A stretch of DNA of 64,000 nucleotides from Durusdinium trenchii. Its lineage: Eukaryota; Sar; Dinophyceae; Suessiales; Symbiodiniaceae. The notes under the pieces are model-generated. The model was not told where the DNA came from. It worked only from the letters and a program-made list of their open reading frames with translations, and did no database searches. The stretch lies in the NCBI GenBank assembly GCA_963970005.1, contig CAXAMN010003747.1, forward strand, positions 319,095-383,094. Direction: 5' to 3'. How positions within the stretch are numbered: position 1 is the stretch's first letter; the number at the start of each line of letters is the position of its first letter. Position numbers and translations under genes: made by a program. Below are positions 59,480-64,000 of this stretch, piece after piece.

Positions 59480-59526
59480 TCCGGGTCAGTGCATGACATG
59501 TTCCTGGTTTCATCTTCGTTTTCACA
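59369..59526 (-). repeat. 5' LTR
   Basis: 158 bp, matching 51399-51556 by eye over its whole length. As the 5' LTR on the minus strand it should carry the promoter; no TATA box is evident. The long gag-pol frame has its first ATG here (59479). Confidence 0.95.
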
Positions 59527-59531
59527 GTTAG
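59527..59531. repeat. target-site duplication, right copy (GTTAG)
   Basis: Identical to 51394-51398. Host coding sequence resumes directly after it. Confidence 0.9.
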
Positions 59532-60123
59532 CAAGGAAGCCTATGTGACAGCTGTTGCAGAAAACCTTTTTCCAATCTTGTCCGATGCGGGAGTTCGCTT
59601 GCAAGTTGTTCTTGACAACATCTTTGACAAGGAACTCGGTGAGCGTGGGGAGATGTTGATGAGCCTTGCCCGCGCCGCCTTCGAACATGGACAAGTAGTA
59701 GTCGTCACGCAGTCGCGTGAAGTCGCTGAGGAAGTTGGTTTGCTCAATGGGGCACGAACACGTGTATCGCCACACCAGAAGTGCAATGTCAGCGAGTACA
59801 GGTGGAATAAGATGCAGGCATCCAGACTCCTCCTGCATTTGAATGCAACTGCAAAGCTGAACGACAGGAGAAAGTCCCGCAAAACAAGGTGGTGGCGCAA
59901 GATGTTACATGCATTCACGAGAACCACCAAGGAGTCGGAGGACACAGTCCAGAGAGCCTTAAATGAATCCCTCAAAGAGTTCAAGCAGGATGAGGCTTGG
60001 GTGCAGGAGAATTTGGAAGGGGCAAGGATGCCTGACGGTGGATGGAAGCCAGTGGATATCAAGCAATTTCTGCTATCAGGCATCAAACCAGTCTTAATCC
60101 CAACTGTTGCAGGCGGGGACTGA
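59532..60123 (+). pseudogene. P-loop NTPase, 3' part, separated by retrotransposon
   Basis: Continuation of the gene begun at 50794. RLQVVLDNIFD is a Walker B-like strand (hydrophobics then Asp-Asn, D230 of the uninterrupted frame). GQVVVVTQSREVAEE is a sensor-1-like strand. LNGARTR and GGWKPVDIKQFL are shared with the paralogue at 61507. A basic segment (NDRRKSRKTRWWRKM) absent from the paralogue follows the middle. Stop at 60121-60123. Separated from its promoter and start by 8.1 kb, this part should not be expressed normally from this allele. Confidence 0.7.
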
Positions 60124-60534
60124 AGGGAAAGGGCTGGCTTGGAAGAACATCGCATGAAGAATGTGAGAAAGCATTCTACTTGCAGACGAGCAGGGATGTT
60201 TTTTGTTTTTAATGTAAAGTTTTCGTTTTTTCCGCTTTGTCGCAAACGCTCCTGATTATACACAATAGCTGACCAAAGTAAGACCTCGCAAAGACCCAAC
60301 TTGTCATCTTCGTGCCCTGCAAGGTGCCACCTCTCCAACTCAGACCAAAGCTGTTTGGGACTCATCTTTAGAATGCCTTTGGTGAACGCTCCTTTCGGTT
60401 TAGGACAATGGATTCTGAACGCTCCCCACCTCAAGTTCAAAATTCCTCCAAGTGAAAAAGAAGGATGGAATTGGTTTGATTGAGCTTTTGTTCACAACAA
60501 TATAGGTTGAGGGTGTTCACACGATGCTGGTTGT
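60124..60534. other. 3' flank, no gene seen
   Basis: A T-rich stretch near 60190-60240 follows the NTPase stop. Nothing else recognised. Confidence 0.4.
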
Positions 60535-60950
60535 GGGAAAGCCCGCTACGCAAGACATTACCTTGACATTGTATGTTCTTGCTGCGGTTCAGTCTTTTAG
60601 GGAGAAGATAACAGGGTTGTTCATTCCTCAAGATTTGTGGATGATATCTTCCCAACATTTGCCTTAAATTGGTAGAGAGGATTTAGACTAAAGACGTTTG
60701 TGCGGTTTTCTGCCATGCCCTTGTTCCTTTCAAGCCATGCCCCAAGTCAAGCATGTGATCATGTGTAAGCCCGCTATTGAAAATTATACCCTGTAATTTC
60801 ATGTTCTTGACACGGCTCAGCACTTTTTGGGGAGAAGATCGCAGGGTTGTTCATTCCTCAAGATTTGTTAAAAGATGTATTCCAAACATCGTCCTCAATT
60901 TGATAGGATTTAGACTAAAGACTTTGTATGATGTTTTGCCGTGCCTGTGC
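60535..60950. repeat. imperfect direct duplication of about 190 bp
   Basis: Copies at about 60535-60720 and 60763-60950 share agggttgttcattcctcaag, atttagactaaagac and other words with many substitutions. An old tandem duplication; no ORF of note. Confidence 0.75.
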
Positions 60951-61054
60951 CATGTCCAATTGACTGTTCCCACCTCAACATCTCACCTTTTGAGTGGTAC
61001 AGCAAGTGTTGAACAAGCAGCCTTGTCATCCCTAGTTCCTTTCGTGTGTTGCTT

Positions 61055-61271
61055 AACAGGTGCCACGCTAGTAGTAACAGGTGCCTTACTACTAGTAACA
61101 GGTGCCTCACTAGTAGTAACAATGTTTGCTATTAGAAACAAGTGCCACGCTAGTAGTAACAGGTGCCACGCTAGTAGTAACGGTTGAAAAAATGGAAAAA
61201 AAAAGGAACACTGTTACTACTAGCGTGGCGCCTGTTACTACTAGCGTGGCACTTGTTACTACTAGTAAGGC
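61055..61271. repeat. tandem words forming a long inverted repeat
   Basis: The word gctagtagtaacaggtgcca (about 20 bp) is repeated about six times with variation on the left (61055-61181). Its reverse complement is repeated three times on the right (61213-61271). The last left units (61137-61181) pair almost perfectly with the right arm around an A-rich loop (about 61182-61212), giving a stem of about 45 bp. Confidence 0.9.
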
Positions 61272-61506
61272 CTTCATGTGTAGGGAACAAGTTTGACGAA
61301 AGTTTTTCTTTCATTCCTCTTTGCATGTTTCTTGTGCTACCTTCGAAGTATGTGAACTGAACCACCTTGCAAGTCAACCCCGCTGCAAAGGCTCATGAAA
61401 GGGGGGTTCTTCACATTTAGTGCTACAGCAGCATAGTGGGAACGGTGAACTTCTGAAAGACGCAAGATGACCTCAAACTAGCAAAACACCTTGTCCATCG
61501 AGCATC

Positions 61507-62565
61507 ATGGCGCGCAGATGTCGGAGGATGGTGCTTCTGGCGTTCTTGACCCATGTGAGCCTAGAGCTCTGCGGTTTTGTTGGCTCTTGGACCGCCAAAA
61601 GTGACAGCGAGAAAGCACAGCCAACGAGCGTGGGGGTCCATGCGGTTGACCCAGCCGCAGCCGCAGCGTTGGGTGCTGCGTCATCTGCAATAAGCATTTT
61701 TGATTTCGTGGGTGAGCGGATGGCATGGTTTGAGACACAATTTGCCGAAGTCCCACTGCTGGCAAGGCTGTCGCCAGCCACAAAAGTCAAAGATCATGCC
61801 GAGAGATTGCTGAACGTGATGCGGTCACAGCAAACCATCATCCCGCAAGTAGTAGAACTACCTGAACAGCCAGTCGAAGGTACTGGCTTCCAGCGGTTGA
61901 TGATAACAGTGTTGAACGACAACCGAACAGGTGGTCTCTCTGCTGCGCATGCCGAGCCGGGGGTCGGCAAGTCTGTCGCCGCAGCACTGGCACTTCGGAA
62001 TTGCACACAGAAGTCTGCAGTTACGGTGTTCCTACAGCGAAATTTCCAGAAGAACCTCAAGGGCTTCTTCCGCGTTGAAGATGTTGCAGATGCTGTGGAT
62101 GTGGCTGGGAAGCTGTTTCGTATCCTGAAACAGCACGGCATTCGTTTACAGATGGTCTTTGACAACACCTTTGATACCGGACTGAGGGGACAAGAGACAG
62201 ACCTCTTGGCTCTCACCAGAGCTGCTCATGAATGTGACCACCACCTGATTGCTGTCACACAAAGTGAGGAAGCTGCTAACAAGGTAGCCAATCTCAACGG
62301 AGCACGCACCCGTCTCCTAGAGCAGCGAAAGGCACCTTCTTACAGATGGTCAATAGGAGAGGCAGAGGAGTACTTGAAGGAGTACTTGAAGGCTGAAAAT
62401 GCGGAGAGGGTTCTGAACATGACCCAAGTGCCTGATGAAGTTGGCGGGTGGAAACCGGTGGACATCAAGGAGTATTTGAAGACAGGTCGAAGACCAGAAG
62501 CACCACAACAGGGACAAGGCAGACGACTGAAGCATTCACATTGTTTTGGTTTGCCCACCTGTTGA
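61507..62565 (+). CDS. P-loop NTPase with N-terminal signal sequence (352 aa)
   Basis: Intact paralogue of the interrupted gene 1.4 kb upstream. MARRCRRMVLLAFLTHVSLE is a basic/hydrophobic start typical of a signal peptide or anchor. An Ala-rich stretch follows, then HAEPGVGKSVAAALAL (Walker A 149-156), FLQRNFQKNLKGFFRV, RLQMVFDN (Walker B-like, D219), HHLIAVTQSEEA (sensor-1-like), LNGARTR (264-270) and GGWKPVDIKEYLKTGRRP near the end. The order is that of AAA/STAND-like ATPases, but I could not assign a named family. The shared VTQS, LNGARTR and GWKPVDIK blocks define this local family. No intron is needed. Role unknown; a membrane or secretory-pathway location is likely. Confidence 0.75.
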   Translation: MARRCRRMVLLAFLTHVSLELCGFVGSWTAKSDSEKAQPTSVGVHAVDPAAAAALGAASSAISIFDFVGERMAWFETQFAEVPLLARLSPATKVKDHAERLLNVMRSQQTIIPQVVELPEQPVEGTGFQRLMITVLNDNRTGGLSAAHAEPGVGKSVAAALALRNCTQKSAVTVFLQRNFQKNLKGFFRVEDVADAVDVAGKLFRILKQHGIRLQMVFDNTFDTGLRGQETDLLALTRAAHECDHHLIAVTQSEEAANKVANLNGARTRLLEQRKAPSYRWSIGEAEEYLKEYLKAENAERVLNMTQVPDEVGGWKPVDIKEYLKTGRRPEAPQQGQGRRLKHSHCFGLPTC

Positions 62566-63105
62566 GATTTGTATTCTTGAAGTACCGTCTGAGTTTGTAA
62601 TTGTAGGGGGGGATTGAGACTATTGAAGGTGCGCAGTAGTATGTTCCACCTTAGACCTCACCCGTTCAAGGTGGCAGAAGCACAGCGAATTCAGCAGTCT
62701 GGGTCAGGCAACTCCAGAAGGACTGCCATGTCAATAAAGGTAGGGTGGTGTTTCATTACTTCTCCCACTTGCTTTGTGTTAAAGGCAGTTTGTTCAGAAC
62801 CAGTACTGTATTATTTTTCGGCCATGCTTGGGAAGAATGCCATAGGCCTTCCATGTCCTGCCATTCATGCCAACTTCAGCTTGCGTTCAAAAGAAGTAGG
62901 GAATAGATTTGTTCCATTCAGAACACAAGAAGCCATGGTATTCTTTTTCATTCCGGTTGTTCCCTCATCAAGCGTTTTTGCCAAACAAGTTCGAACGATC
63001 TCCCACCCCAACATCAAATGCCTTGAGAGTTGAATATCTCCTCTTGTTCTTCTCAGGTTGCTAAAGACCTTGTGTGCGTTTTGGTGTTCAGTGTTTTTTT
63101 CGGAA
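62566..63105. other. no recognisable gene
   Basis: Open frames of up to 139 aa (62614-63033, plus) without a domain. Part may be remnant of the copia fragment that follows. Confidence 0.4.
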
Positions 63106-63261
63106 TCACAGGACCTATCCTCCTTAAAAGAGTGCCTCGATGACCCATGTATCACAGTCCAATACATAGACACCAACGAGCAAGCCGCGGACATCTTCAC
63201 AAAGGCTCTACCACCACAAAAGTGGTATAAGGCCTTATGCCATTTGGGCATTCGAACCGAT
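63106..63261 (+). pseudogene. copia RNase H C-terminal remnant
   Basis: The frame reads SLKECLDDPCITVQYIDTNE then QAADIFTKALPPQKWYKAL and HLGIR. The ADIFTKAL box with its Asp and the downstream LGI are characteristic of the end of Ty1/copia pol. Only this tail is present. Its sequence is unlike the corresponding DALTKHM region of the complete element, so it is a different family. A G-rich purine run (about 63389-63402) downstream may be the old polypurine tract. Confidence 0.7.
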
Positions 63262-63836
63262 ATCCGCGAGCCACAGCCGTCCTCCAGGGACCGAAGCTTT
63301 TCGTTAGGGTCTAGGGTAGAGGACAAAGCCGCTGCATCCTGCGCGGTAATTAATGCATGTACATAATGTCCTGGGGCACGCCAAAACGGCGAGGGGGGAG
63401 TCAAAGTTTTACACACAGATGTAACCCCTAACTTGTCATGCCTTATGGACAACATGTACAGGACAAGACTCCGTGTCGTACCGACACATTTGGCTCAAGA
63501 AACGTGCGTCCGCTGCGCGTTTCAGGGTGCACGTCGCTCGCTCGTCGGTCGCCTGCATCCGCACTCGCTCGTTGCATTTCGCGCATTCGCATTCGTGTTG
63601 TGTGTTCCTTTCGGGTTGCCGTACCGAGCCCCCCTTTCGGCCACACCACACACCTCTCCAACACAACGGGGACCAATCCCTCTGGGACTCCCCGTCGTGT
63701 TCCATCCCGTGCTAGGGTTCTCCACACCATAGGATACCTCTCTGAACACCTCCCACTCCGTAGGTTGTGGTGGTTGTTTGGTGTTGACATCCCTGAACCC
63801 TTGTCACTTTCTTTGACTTCAGCTTAACTAAATTGT
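63262..63836. other. GC-rich stretch, possible LTR remnant or upstream region
   Basis: CpG-rich sequence with repeated cgctcg words (about 63535-63600). The run catttggctcaag (63487-63499) resembles the dinoflagellate spliced-leader core with one T missing. ORFs are on both strands but none convincing. Confidence 0.35.
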
Positions 63837-64000
63837 GATACAGTTCAAGATGTCACGCAACTTGGTCAGGCTATGGCAAGGTCTGGTTTGTACCTTGTCA
63901 TTGGGGGCAAGTCCCTCGGAAAGACCAAAATTGCGAAGACCATTGTTGACAATGCTGGCCCCCGCCCAGAGGCCCAGATGGGCGCCGATTCGGGGCCCGC
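63837..64000 (+). CDS. P-loop NTPase, partial at right edge
   Basis: Open frame to the window end: VQDVTQLGQAMARSG, then LYLVIGGKSLGKTKIAKTI with a full Walker A (GGKSLGKT). An AG acceptor-like site (TTCAG) lies just upstream (about 63818-63822), so this is probably an internal or second exon. A hydrophobic strand directly before the P-loop and helix residues after it fit STAND/AAA-like ATPases. It is not close in sequence to the two NTPases upstream, but it is the third P-loop gene within 13 kb. Confidence 0.55.

Larger units (their letters stand above)
51399..59526 (-). mobile_element. complete Ty1/copia LTR retrotransposon (8128 bp)
   Basis: The element has 158-bp LTRs at both ends that look identical by eye, TG...CA termini, a 5-bp GTTAG target duplication, a primer binding site, a purine tract and one uninterrupted gag-pol frame on the minus strand. 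The domain order, gag, protease, methyltransferase-like, integrase, reverse transcriptase, RNase H, with integrase before reverse transcriptase, is that of Pseudoviridae (Ty1/copia). Identical LTRs and no stops imply very recent insertion. It lies antisense within a P-loop NTPase gene. Confidence 0.95.

Overview
The window looks like nuclear DNA of a dinoflagellate, most likely a Symbiodiniaceae alga. The grounds are: genes cut into many short exons; a cytosine methyltransferase gene whose conserved motifs only join up if introns with GC and possibly GA donors are removed; a TRANK1-like superfamily-1 helicase; a multi-exon gene of a family (DUF7869-like) that I recall as abundant in Symbiodinium; a Ty1/copia element of the dinoflagellate type; and a very high load of tandem, inverted and dispersed repeats. 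There are no bacterial operons, rRNA or tRNA genes or CRISPR arrays. Two 10-N assembly gaps lie at 13196-13205 and 48955-48964. All exon limits are read by eye and are approximate.

Layout, left third (0-22 kb). A 1-kb dispersed repeat (428-1462, second copy 41210-42222) is followed by the motif II to VI half of a TRANK1-like helicase (2453-5417). Then come about 2 kb without a recognisable gene, a 7.3-kb array of degenerate 0.55-0.95-kb repeats (about 7530-14860), about 3 kb of anonymous sequence, and a host DNA (cytosine-5) methyltransferase in several exons (18413-20746).

Middle (22-42 kb). A multi-exon DUF7869-like gene (22793-25825) carries a long palindrome in one intron. After it come unrecognised exons (25858-26714), a block of mirrored GTGACGGAT repeats (26953-27333), a long unrecognised multi-exon gene or genes (27499-34954) with a Lys/Pro/Ala-rich segment, and an ASCH-domain ORF (35033-35569). 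Simple repeats, a 0.6-kb tandem duplication (37398-38525) and a decayed zinc-ribbon/basic-tail ORF lead to the Walker A half of a TRANK1-like helicase (40050-41076). The two helicase halves lie in permuted order about 35 kb apart, each next to a copy of the 1-kb repeat.

Right third (42-64 kb). A frameshifted reverse transcriptase lies on the minus strand (43240-45006). It is followed by a 2-kb block almost free of CpG (45061-47030), an AT-rich remnant resembling a Polinton-like virus (integrase N-terminus and a small zinc-finger protein, 49254-49916), and a 22-bp minisatellite (50195-50550). Next is a P-loop NTPase gene (50794-60123) cut in two by an apparently intact Ty1/copia retrotransposon (51399-59526). 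That element has 158-bp LTRs that look identical, a 5-bp target duplication and one 2661-aa gag-pol frame. Its polyprotein carries a cytosine-C5-methyltransferase-like domain between protease and integrase. Removing the element and one target copy restores the host reading frame exactly. An intact paralogue of the interrupted gene (61507-62565) and the start of a third P-loop gene (63837-64000, cut by the window edge) follow, with a relic of another copia element between them.

Main themes: repeated invasion by mobile DNA, cytosine methylation (host enzyme, retroelement domain, CpG-depleted block), and a local group of P-loop NTPase genes.
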